The position numbers and the translations under genes are program-made. The notes under the pieces were generated by a model. The model had not been told where the DNA came from. It saw only the letters and a program-made list of their open reading frames with translations, and made no database searches. Below, piece after piece: positions 1 to 5,153 of a DNA stretch of 7,456 nt. Source of the DNA: Candidatus Susulua stagnicola (GTDB lineage Bacteria > Omnitrophota > Gorgyraeia > Duberdicusellales > 4484-171); the NCBI GenBank assembly GCA_030765735.1, contig JAVCBZ010000001.1, positions 1-7,456 of the forward strand. Reading direction: 5' to 3'. Numbering within the stretch: the stretch's first letter is position 1; each line of letters begins with the position of its first letter.

Positions 1-17
1 ACCCAACTTATTTTTTT

Positions 18-40
18 TTATAAATAAAATGTATTTATAA
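18..40. repeat. AT-only inverted repeat upstream of 5S rRNA
   Basis: A perfect 9-bp inverted repeat (TTATAAATA at 18-26, TATTTATAA at 32-40) flanks the 5-nt loop AAATG. It sits in the 46-nt spacer before the 5S gene. By position it could be an rRNA processing stem or part of the 23S-5S spacer; the 23S end is not in the window. Being purely A/T, chance is also a fair explanation. Confidence 0.4.
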
Positions 41-46
41 TAATAT

Positions 47-162
47 GGGGGTGCTTTTGCTGGAAGGGCCACACCCGTTCCCATTCCGAATACGGCCGTT
101 AAGCCTTCTTGGGCCGATGGTACTGCAGTCGCAAGGTTGTGGGAGAGTAGGACGGTGCCCCC
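47..162 (+). rRNA. rrf: 5S ribosomal RNA
   Basis: This 116-nt gene has the usual bacterial 5S landmarks: the loop-B/C stretch CCCATTCCGAATACGG, then GCCGATGGTACTGC, then GGGAGAGTAGGACGGTGC. The ends pair as helix I (GGGGGTGC at 47-54 with the run ending in five Cs at 158-162, including G-U pairs). The 5S rRNA is part of the large ribosomal subunit and is normally last in an rrn operon. The 16S and 23S genes would lie left of the window. A strong intrinsic terminator follows at 216-252. The ends are set by helix I pairing and could be off by 1-2 nt. Confidence 0.96.
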
Positions 163-215
163 TTATTATTTTTCTTTTTAAATAATTATGTAAAATTTTG
201 CTTGCCTTTTTTATT

Positions 216-252
216 ACCCCCATTAAAATAAATCGATGGGGGTTTTATTTTT
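216..252 (+). terminator. Rho-independent terminator after 5S rRNA
   Basis: A perfect 8-bp stem, ACCCCCAT (216-223) with ATGGGGGT (236-243), encloses a 12-nt loop and runs directly into a T-rich tract (243-251). This is the clearest terminator in the window and probably ends the rRNA transcript. It lies between the 5S gene and tRNA-Lys, so the tRNA needs read-through or its own promoter. I could not find a convincing promoter in the short gap. Confidence 0.85.
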
Positions 253-272
253 GCCCGCAGACAATAACTAAC

Positions 273-345
273 GGGCCATTAGCTCAGTTGGCAGAGCAGG
301 GGCCTCTTAAGCCCAAGGTCGAAGGTTCGACCCCTTCATGGCTCA
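273..345 (+). tRNA. tRNA-Lys (anticodon CUU)
   Basis: A 73-nt cloverleaf folds cleanly. The acceptor GGGCCAT (273-279) pairs with ATGGCTC (338-344), with A345 as discriminator. The D-stem is GCTC/GAGC, the anticodon loop is CTCTTAA (304-310) with anticodon CTT at 306-308, and the T-arm is GAAGG-TTCGACC-CCTTC. The gene resembles standard bacterial lysine tRNAs, including discriminator A73 and U35. No CCA is encoded (TAG follows). One oddity is that the first anticodon-stem pair is G299-A315, leaving four canonical pairs. It reads lysine AAG codons; a UUU-anticodon tRNA-Lys would be expected elsewhere. Confidence 0.95.
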
Positions 346-434
346 TAGTCTTATTTAGTTACATGATTACGTGGGGTAACACAAGGGATTGGTTTTATTA
401 AAGCAATACCGATCGGATACAATAAGCATTTTAG

Positions 435-498
435 GTAAGCAAGTTAACTTCGCCTTTGGCGAAGATTGCATTTAATCCCTTTTATGGCTTACTTTTTT
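435..498 (+). terminator. Hairpin and T-run just before archease (terminator or attenuator)
   Basis: A tight 7-bp hairpin, CTTCGCC (448-454) with GGCGAAG (458-464) on a TTT loop, sits inside a wider pair, GTAAGC (435-440) with GCTTAC (487-492). The outer stem is followed at once by six Ts (493-498), two bases before the archease ATG. It could end the tRNA-Lys transcript. Because the T-run abuts the start codon it could also act on archease expression. The long distance between stem arms makes the outer pairing uncertain. Confidence 0.4.
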
Positions 499-500
499 AA

Positions 501-923
501 ATGGAAGAATTTGAATTTATCGAGCACACTGCTGAATTAGGTTTGCGAGTAAAGGGAAAAACATCTGAAGATTTATTCAACAATTACGCTGTTGTGCTTT
601 TTAGTCTCCTCACCGATTATCAACCAAAACAAATAATTAATCGAAAAATTACTTTGCAAGCTCAGAGTCTTTCTGAATTGCTTGTAGATTGGCTCAATGA
701 GTTGCTTTCAATATTTTTTGCTGATAATTTCCTACCCAAAGAATATTTCATAAAGATAACTGATGATAAAGGTGGAAAAATCTTAGAAGCTGAGATTAGA
801 GGTGAAGAGTTTAATTTTGAAAATAATATTTTAAAGCGAGAAATCAAAGCTGCTACTTATCATAATGTAAAAGTAGAGGAAAATGATCAAGGATATGTAG
901 GGGAAGTTATCTTTGATGTTTAA
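501..923 (+). CDS. Archease (RtcB RNA-ligase activating protein)
   Basis: This 140-residue protein has the usual archease length and pattern: N-terminal FIEHTAELGLRVKGKT (6-21), a central LLTDY, the helix ELLVDWLNELLSIFF, the late strand KREIKAATYHNVKV, and the C-terminus VIFDV. Archease promotes guanylylation and multiple turnover of the RtcB ligase, which joins 2',3'-cyclic-phosphate and 5'-OH RNA ends in tRNA splicing or RNA repair. In archaeal structures, as I recall them, the metal is held by the Asp of HTAD, the penultimate Asp and the terminal carboxylate. D139 and V140 fit, but the first ligand is Glu12 here (HTAE). No Shine-Dalgarno sequence precedes the ATG; the T-run of a hairpin lies there instead. 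No rtcB gene is in the window. Confidence 0.92.
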   Translation: MEEFEFIEHTAELGLRVKGKTSEDLFNNYAVVLFSLLTDYQPKQIINRKITLQAQSLSELLVDWLNELLSIFFADNFLPKEYFIKITDDKGGKILEAEIRGEEFNFENNILKREIKAATYHNVKVEENDQGYVGEVIFDV

Positions 924-985
924 TATTATTATATAAAGTGATGCTTAAGTGTTTAGACAAATGTGGTTAAGGGTTAATAATTTGT

Positions 986-1013
986 TAAGTTTTAAGTTCT
1001 AAGTTGTAAGTTT
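986..1013 (+). repeat. Four tandem 7-bp repeats TAAGTTN
   Basis: TAAGTT starts at exactly 986, 993, 1000 and 1007, giving four units of period 7 whose last base varies (T, C, G, T). The array covers the predicted -35 box of serS (1004-1009). Loss or gain of a unit by slippage would shift sequence upstream of the promoter or move the -35 box. Confidence 0.85.
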
Positions 1014-1031
1014 TCAAAATTTCTGTATAAT
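1004..1031 (+). promoter_or_regulatory. Predicted sigma70-type promoter of serS, leaderless
   Basis: TTGTAA (1004-1009) and a perfect TATAAT (1026-1031) are separated by 16 bp. The expected start of transcription is about 1038-1039, which is the serS ATG itself. No Shine-Dalgarno sequence is present, so the mRNA is probably leaderless. The -35 box is inside the TAAGTTN tandem array. Confidence 0.6.
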
Positions 1032-1038
1032 AAAATCT

Positions 1039-2331
1039 ATGTTAGATATTAAATTAATTAGACAAAATCCTGACCAATTAAGAGAAGCGCTAGAGAAGAG
1101 AAATAGTTCCTTTGATTTAGAGGGTTTTTTAGCGCTTGATAAAGAGCGAAGAAAATTAATCGCAGTAATCGAGGAGCTTTCAGCTGCTCAAAATAAGATA
1201 GATCGTGAAGTTAAAGCTCTGCTTAAAGAGAAAAAAGATCCCAAGCCTAAGATTGAAGAAGCCAAGGGAATCAAGAAAAACCTAGCTGAATTGTCTAAGA
1301 AATTTGAGGTATTAAATATTAGCTTTTTAAGCGATCAAGATAAGATACCTAATATACCTCATTCATCACTTCCAATAGGTGGAACTTCGAAGAATAAAAT
1401 TATAAAAGAGTCAGGGAAAGTCCGAAAGTTTAAATTTAAACCTCAAGATCACATAGCTTTGGCTGAAAATTTAGATATTATTGATTTTAAACGAGCAGCA
1501 AAAATCACTGGTTCAAATTTTACTCTTTTTAAAGGTATGGGTGCAAAACTCAAAAGAGCTTTGATTAATTTTATGCTTGATATCCAAAGCAATAAGAATG
1601 GGTACAAAGAAGTATCGCCACCTAAAATAGTTAATGCTGTTTCAATGAGGGCTACTGGACAGTTGCCCAATTTGAAAGATGATATGTATGATTTAGGTGG
1701 GAACGATCCTAAAGGTGCTCGAGGAGATTTTTATTTAATACCAACAGCTGAAGTGCCGATTACAAATATCCACAGAGAAGAGATACTCAACGAAAAAGAT
1801 TTACCAATTAAATATGCCTCTTATACTCCATGTTTTAGAAGAGAAGCTGGTTCATATGGCAAAGATACTCGAGGGTTAGTCAGGGTCCATGAATTTGATA
1901 AAATAGAATTAGTTAAATTCGCTAAACCAGAAGATTCCTATGATGAACTTGAAAAACTTCTTAAAGATGCCTGTCATATTATTGAATTATTAAAGATTCC
2001 TTATAGAATTCTATTGTTGGCAACAGGGGATATAAGTTTTGCTGCTGCAAAATGCTATGATATTGAAATTTATGCTGCTGGATTAGACAAATGGTTGGAA
2101 GTTTCAAGTTGTTCTAATTTTGAAGATTTTCAAGCTCGCAGAGGCAATATTCGCTATAGAGCAAAGAGCGATCAAAAGTTAAAATTTGTTCATACTTTAA
2201 ATGGCTCAGGGGTTGCTTTACCTAGGTTAATTGTGGCAATTCTAGAGAATTATCAGGAAAAAGATGGAACAGTAACTGTTCCTAAAGTTTTAAGGAAGTA
2301 TTTAAATGGACGAAAGCGGATTACGAAATAA
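1039..2331 (+). CDS. serS: Serine--tRNA ligase, class II (SerRS)
   Basis: The enzyme charges tRNA-Ser (and tRNA-Sec) with serine in the cytosol. The 430-residue length is normal. Residues 1-100 form the charged N-terminal coiled-coil arm that grips the long variable arm of tRNA-Ser, ending in the family hinge IPNIPHSSLPIGG (103-115). The catalytic domain has TAEVP (236-240), motif 2 with FRREAG (266-271) and the RVHEFDKIEL stretch, SSCSNFEDFQARR (356-368), and motif 3 LNGSGVALPR (387-396). Motif 3 reads ALPR where the E. coli enzyme has AVGR; the catalytic Arg is kept. The ATG lies 7 bases after a TATAAT box and lacks a Shine-Dalgarno sequence. The end overlaps the next gene by 26 bp. A tRNA-Ser 5' fragment and an intact tRNA-Ser lie downstream. 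Confidence 0.97.
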   Translation: MLDIKLIRQNPDQLREALEKRNSSFDLEGFLALDKERRKLIAVIEELSAAQNKIDREVKALLKEKKDPKPKIEEAKGIKKNLAELSKKFEVLNISFLSDQDKIPNIPHSSLPIGGTSKNKIIKESGKVRKFKFKPQDHIALAENLDIIDFKRAAKITGSNFTLFKGMGAKLKRALINFMLDIQSNKNGYKEVSPPKIVNAVSMRATGQLPNLKDDMYDLGGNDPKGARGDFYLIPTAEVPITNIHREEILNEKDLPIKYASYTPCFRREAGSYGKDTRGLVRVHEFDKIELVKFAKPEDSYDELEKLLKDACHIIELLKIPYRILLLATGDISFAAAKCYDIEIYAAGLDKWLEVSSCSNFEDFQARRGNIRYRAKSDQKLKFVHTLNGSGVALPRLIVAILENYQEKDGTVTVPKVLRKYLNGRKRITK

Positions 2332-2893
2332 TTACGTTTTTACTCTGATAAAGTTTTTACTTTTTTTAATAATTCTTTGTTTTCTAGTTTCTTTATCAAG
2401 AGTATTTTGGCAACAGCTGAAGATTTTTGATTCAAGTATTATTAAGATACTAACAATTTCAATTATTTCGGCATTTAGTTTTTATGCTTTTATAGCTGAT
2501 TTAAATAATTTTTATAAAGGAATCCAAAGATTTTTCTTTCATTCAACATTTTTTGCTTATATTATACCTTCGGTATTAATTTTAATTGGTTTAGGATATT
2601 TTTTCTTACCTAAAGTTTTTGATCTTAACTTTAGTCGATCAACATTTGTTTTTATTGGCGGTTTTGTTACAACTGGTCATATGATTTTTGTAGCTCGTGG
2701 TAATCAAGGGCATAATTTTCCGACAGTAGTAAATTATTTATTTATTTGTAGCATTATATATATACTAAACTTACTTTTGTTTACAGTTTATCTAAGAGTA
2801 GGTTTAAATATCAATATTGAAAAAATTATCTTTGAGGGCGTAAAGAGCGGAGCAACCTTAATCCAAGGTATTTCTACCCAAGCTTTTAGATAA
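2306..2893 (+). CDS. Five-helix integral membrane protein, function unknown
   Basis: I do not recognise this 195-residue protein. It shows five hydrophobic stretches at about residues 10-33, 44-66, 76-104, 111-130 and 141-167, followed by a short amphipathic C-terminal tail (about 168-195). The only notable polar patches are GHMIFVARGNQGHNFP between helices 4 and 5, with two His residues and an Arg near the membrane face, and a Lys/Arg-rich loop after helix 2. The ATG overlaps serS by 26 bp and has AAGGAAG (2292-2298) at good spacing, so translation is probably coupled to serS and the two share a promoter. The stop codon is 7 bp before the tRNA-Ser 5' fragment. It could equally be a small transport or envelope protein; I assign no function. 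Confidence 0.75.
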   Translation: MDESGLRNNYVFTLIKFLLFLIILCFLVSLSRVFWQQLKIFDSSIIKILTISIISAFSFYAFIADLNNFYKGIQRFFFHSTFFAYIIPSVLILIGLGYFFLPKVFDLNFSRSTFVFIGGFVTTGHMIFVARGNQGHNFPTVVNYLFICSIIYILNLLLFTVYLRVGLNINIEKIIFEGVKSGATLIQGISTQAFR

Positions 2894-2900
2894 AATTATC

Positions 2901-2945
2901 GGAGGGGTGGCAGAGTCTGGTTTAACGCGGCGGTCTTAAAAACCG
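2901..2945 (+). pseudogene. 5'-half fragment of tRNA-Ser (left attachment-site remnant)
   Basis: These 45 bases match nucleotides 1-45 of the intact tRNA-Ser at 4904-4948, with one difference: A2938 replaces G4941 in the anticodon loop. Identity starts exactly at tRNA position 1 and stops one base short of the end of the anticodon stem. The variable arm, T-arm and 3' acceptor strand are missing, and nothing downstream to about 3010 can pair with GGAGGGG, so it is not a working tRNA. The change turns anticodon TGA (Ser) into TAA (Leu UUA). Just after the fragment, AACCAG (2946-2951) is complementary to CTGGTT (2917-2922), extending the anticodon-stem dyad. It is best read as one end of an integration event. 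Confidence 0.85.
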
Positions 2946-3024
2946 AACCAGCTTAAAATCATAACATTCTAAAGGGCAAGTAGTTAGGCAAATTTCCTTA
3001 TAAAATCAATGATTTATCGACTTA

Positions 3025-3090
3025 CCTGTATTACCACCAATTCCGAGTATTACCCTGTATTGCGCTGTATTCTAGTCACAATATGGACAC
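3025..3090 (-). promoter_or_regulatory. Arm-like decamer array with GTGTCCA box, left cassette
   Basis: TGTATT-type units start at 3027, 3046 (AGTATT), 3056 and 3066, with spacings of 19, 10 and 10 bp. Read on the minus strand they are GGTAATACA-like and are preceded by GTGTCCA (TGGACAC at 3084-3090 on the plus strand). The same order, box then helically phased GGTAAACA-like decamers, appears in the right cassette on the opposite strand. The first unit is 81 bp from the end of the tRNA fragment. Ten-bp phasing next to a tRNA-derived core is typical of tyrosine-integrase arm sites; this role is inferred. Confidence 0.55.
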
Positions 3091-3185
3091 AAAGTTAAGG
3101 GATAATGCTTGAATTAAAATGCTGTTGTTATGTTATTGTGGATTTAATATAATGTTTAAATTGATAGTCGTTTGTCCTAATCTCA

Positions 3186-3205
3186 AATTACAACTCTTTG
3201 TAATT
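3186..3205. promoter_or_regulatory. Operator-like palindrome over the -35 box
   Basis: AATTACAA (3186-3193) and TTGTAATT (3198-3205) form a perfect 8-bp inverted repeat around CTCT. The right arm contains the predicted -35 box TTGTAA (3198-3203). A third copy of TTGTAATT lies at 3259-3266, just after AGAGTT (3251-3256), the complement of AACTCT in the palindrome centre. This layout suits a dimeric repressor blocking the promoter. No regulator gene is nearby. Confidence 0.45.
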
Positions 3206-3226
3206 CTAAAATGTAAGATATATAAT
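3198..3226 (+). promoter_or_regulatory. Predicted promoter of the SGNH-TPR gene
   Basis: TTGTAA (3198-3203) and a perfect TATAAT (3221-3226) are separated by an ideal 17 bp. Transcription would start near 3233 and give a leader of about 80 nt to the TTG start codon. The cassette therefore carries its own promoter rather than relying on the serS transcript. Confidence 0.6.
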
Positions 3227-3311
3227 TTTAATAAACAAAATATCAACAAGAGAGTTGATTGTAATTATAAGTAAATTATGAAAACTAAGACTAACTCATG
3301 GAGAATATCAT

Positions 3312-4736
3312 TTGAATAGAGGTAAGCGAATCAAGATTTCTATCTGGCAGAAAACAATTCTTATAGTATTTAGCTTATTTTTAACAGTTGCTATTCTTGA
3401 GGTGGGATTGCGTATAGGTGGATTTTTTATGCTATTAGGACAGAGGCGAGGTAATATCGCTGCTCTTAAAGAGATAGGGGTATGCCGCATAATGTGCCTT
3501 GGAGGTTCTACTACTGCTAATGGAGGAGAATACTCTTATCCAAGTCAGATGGAAGAGGTTTTAAACAAAAAAGAGATTGGGATAAATTTTAAGGTTATAA
3601 ATAAAGGGCTTTCTGGTTCTGATTCTGTTTTCATTGTCTCTAACTTAAAATCCAATCTAGATAAATACAAACCCCATATTGTAGTTACTATGACAGGGGC
3701 TAATGATGATTGCGATACTATTCCCTATGAAGATTCGACAAAGATGAAGCTCTATCTCTTTTTGAAGAGTTTTAGGGTTTATAAACTTGCAAAGCTTATA
3801 AATTTGCATATTGAAAATAAAATTAATGGAATTATAAGTAAAAAAAAGGATAGTAACAGTTTAGAAAACGAGCCTATTTATTTTATTCGAAAAACTGTTG
3901 AGGGAGAGGTGGGGATATTGTTAGAAAAATGGTCAATTTTAATGGATGAAGGTAGAATTAGAGAGACTGAAGCTGTAATGAAAGCAGCAATTGAATTAGA
4001 GCCAAATAGAGGTGAAGTATATTTATTACTCTTAGACAGCTATGGGGCTCAAGGTAAAATTAACGAAGGCGATAAAATTGTAGAAAAAATTGGTCAGTTG
4101 CCATTTAATTGTTTTAATGATCCTTGGGAGCTATGTCAGCTTGGGTTTTATTATAGAAGGACAAAAAGATACACTAAAGCAGAAGAGGTGTTAAAAAGAG
4201 CCATAGACATCAATCCTTATTATAGAGAGTCTTATGCTGAACTTGCAACTGTATATAGAGAGCAAAATTGTATTGAAAAGCTAAACAATGTATGCGAAAA
4301 AATTATAAATAGAGATATTAAAAGTGGGAATATCTATGGTTTTCTTGCTACCTCTTATAGGGAGTTAGGTGATTTAGAAAAAGCACAGAAATATTATAAT
4401 AAAACAGATGAGTTCTGGATGAAAAATTATAAAGAGGCTACAAAACATAATTATGAATTAATAAAAGAGATTGTTGAGGATAGAGGTATTCAGCTTGTGG
4501 CTGTTCAATATCCAATGCGTAACGTTGAGGCCTTAAAAAGACTTTTTGACTCATCGGAAGGGGTAATATTTGTAAGCAATGAGCACTCATTTAAAAAAGC
4601 ATTAGAGCATAGCAGTTATGAGGATTATTTTTTTGATAATTTTGCTGGTGACTTTGGCCATTGTACTCCTCTTGGAAATAAATTATTGGCTGAGAATATT
4701 GCCAATAATATTTTAGAGAAATGTTTCAATAAATGA
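3312..4736 (+). CDS. Membrane-anchored SGNH/GDSL hydrolase with internal TPR domain
   Basis: This 474-residue protein starts at TTG, chosen because GGAG (3300-3303) lies 8 nt upstream and the upstream ATG runs into a stop. A signal anchor spans about residues 13-42. SGNH blocks follow: GGST with the likely nucleophile Ser66, Gly99/Gly102, GAND (129-132) with Asn131, and, far downstream, DFGH (447-450) with the Asp/His pair. About 240 residues separate blocks III and V. They hold three or more TPR-like units, for example around 214-246, 272-302 and 340-368. SGNH enzymes remove acetyl or acyl esters; with this anchor it would work outside the membrane, perhaps on glycans. TPRs may bind a partner. 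It is alone in its cassette. Substrate unknown. Confidence 0.85.
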   Translation: MNRGKRIKISIWQKTILIVFSLFLTVAILEVGLRIGGFFMLLGQRRGNIAALKEIGVCRIMCLGGSTTANGGEYSYPSQMEEVLNKKEIGINFKVINKGLSGSDSVFIVSNLKSNLDKYKPHIVVTMTGANDDCDTIPYEDSTKMKLYLFLKSFRVYKLAKLINLHIENKINGIISKKKDSNSLENEPIYFIRKTVEGEVGILLEKWSILMDEGRIRETEAVMKAAIELEPNRGEVYLLLLDSYGAQGKINEGDKIVEKIGQLPFNCFNDPWELCQLGFYYRRTKRYTKAEEVLKRAIDINPYYRESYAELATVYREQNCIEKLNNVCEKIINRDIKSGNIYGFLATSYRELGDLEKAQKYYNKTDEFWMKNYKEATKHNYELIKEIVEDRGIQLVAVQYPMRNVEALKRLFDSSEGVIFVSNEHSFKKALEHSSYEDYFFDNFAGDFGHCTPLGNKLLAENIANNILEKCFNK

Positions 4737-4874
4737 AAGATTATAACTATAAATAATTGTAAGTTGTTATGAAAATATGTGTTAATATAGTTATTACATC
4801 TTATTAATTAGGAAGTAAAATGAATGATGTGTAGTTTAAGACATTAATAGTTTTTAATTGATTTAATTAGAAAT

Positions 4875-4880
4875 TATAAT
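4875..4880 (+). promoter_or_regulatory. Predicted -10 box for tRNA-Ser
   Basis: A perfect TATAAT lies 23 bp before the tRNA-Ser 5' end, so the primary transcript would have a leader of about 16 nt. The -35 region is poor (TTTTAA at 17-bp spacing). This promoter belongs to the cassette side of the junction. The tRNA fragment at 2901 has quite different upstream sequence. Confidence 0.45.
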
Positions 4881-4903
4881 AAAATCTTAAGAATATATAA
4901 TTT

Positions 4904-4992
4904 GGAGGGGTGGCAGAGTCTGGTTTAACGCGGCGGTCTTGAAAACCGTTGTGGGGTTATACCCACCGGGGGTTCGAATCCTCTCCCCTCCG
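4904..4992 (+). tRNA. tRNA-Ser (anticodon UGA), intact
   Basis: This 89-nt class II tRNA has acceptor GGAGGGG (4904-4910) pairing with CCCCTCC (4985-4991) and discriminator G4992, as expected for serine. The anticodon stem GCGGT/ACCGT holds loop CTTGAAA (4938-4944) with anticodon TGA at 4940-4942. The long variable arm has a GTGGG/CCCAC stem, and the T-arm is GGGGG-TTCGAAT-CCTCT. It reads UCA and, by wobble, other UCN codons. CCA is not encoded; TGTC and then seven Ts (4997-5003) follow, which may aid termination. It is the only complete copy of three related sequences here and sits exactly between the two cassettes, as if rebuilt by both integrations. Confidence 0.96.
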
Positions 4993-5105
4993 TGTCTTTT
5001 TTTAGCGTTTCCAACCTATTTCTATTCAATAAGTTATAACTCCAGTTCAAAATTAAATTTCTTTTGTGCCTAATACCGAATCAACTATAGCCCTTTACAA
5101 TTAAA

Positions 5106-5137
5106 TACGTTACAGAGGGATTTTTTTACGTTACAAT
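5106..5137 (+). promoter_or_regulatory. Promoter and paired TACGTTACA repeats before the NapH-like gene
   Basis: The 9-mer TACGTTACA occurs at 5106-5114 and 5127-5135, exactly 21 bp apart, which is two helical turns. The same bases supply a promoter: -35 GTTACA (5109-5114), 17-bp spacer, -10 TACAAT (5132-5137). Transcription would start near 5144, only a few bases before the ribosome binding site. Either the repeats are an operator for an activator or repressor that overlaps the promoter, or the similarity reflects the two promoter boxes. Confidence 0.45.
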
Positions 5138-5153
5138 AGTAAAAAGGAGAAAA

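Larger units (their letters stand above)
3091..3311 (+). other. AT-rich leader region of the left cassette
   Basis: The non-coding stretch from 2946 to 3311 (366 bp) holds the decamer array, then this very AT-rich region with the promoter and palindrome described separately. The remaining notable item is a possible 13-codon ORF (3278-3319, beginning MKTKTNSW) that ends inside the first codons of the SGNH gene. It lacks a clear ribosome binding site and is unlikely to be a gene. I see no RNA gene here. Confidence 0.5.
2946..4948 (+). mobile_element. Left tRNA-Ser-bounded cassette with SGNH-TPR gene (inferred)
   Basis: This 2003-bp segment lies between the two copies of the tRNA-Ser 5' half; the repeated 45 bp counts once. 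The geometry is that expected if an element recombined in the anticodon arm and supplied a new 5' half and promoter that rebuild the tRNA. It contains a decamer array 81 bp inside the left junction, a promoter with an operator-like palindrome, one SGNH-TPR gene and the tRNA-Ser promoter. No recombinase or transposase is present. The alternative is tRNA duplication followed by decay and unrelated DNA gain; the arm-like array argues for integration. Confidence 0.55.

Noticed and set aside
35..223. Minus-strand open frame over the 5S rRNA
   Set aside because: It is antisense to a clear 5S rRNA and has no coding features.
198..401. Open frame of 67 codons over the tRNA-Lys gene
   Set aside because: It is tRNA-Lys sequence read as protein, with the 5S terminator in its first codons and no ribosome binding site.
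2901..2945. A functional tRNA-Leu(UAA) gene
   Set aside because: The 45 bases are a serine-type 5' half, and no 3' acceptor strand, T-arm or variable arm follows.
3278..3319. A 13-codon leader peptide before the SGNH gene
   Set aside because: It has no clear ribosome binding site or repeated regulatory codons, and such short frames are common by chance.
4770..4808. A 12-codon frame upstream of tRNA-Ser
   Set aside because: It is AT-rich, very short and lacks a ribosome binding site.
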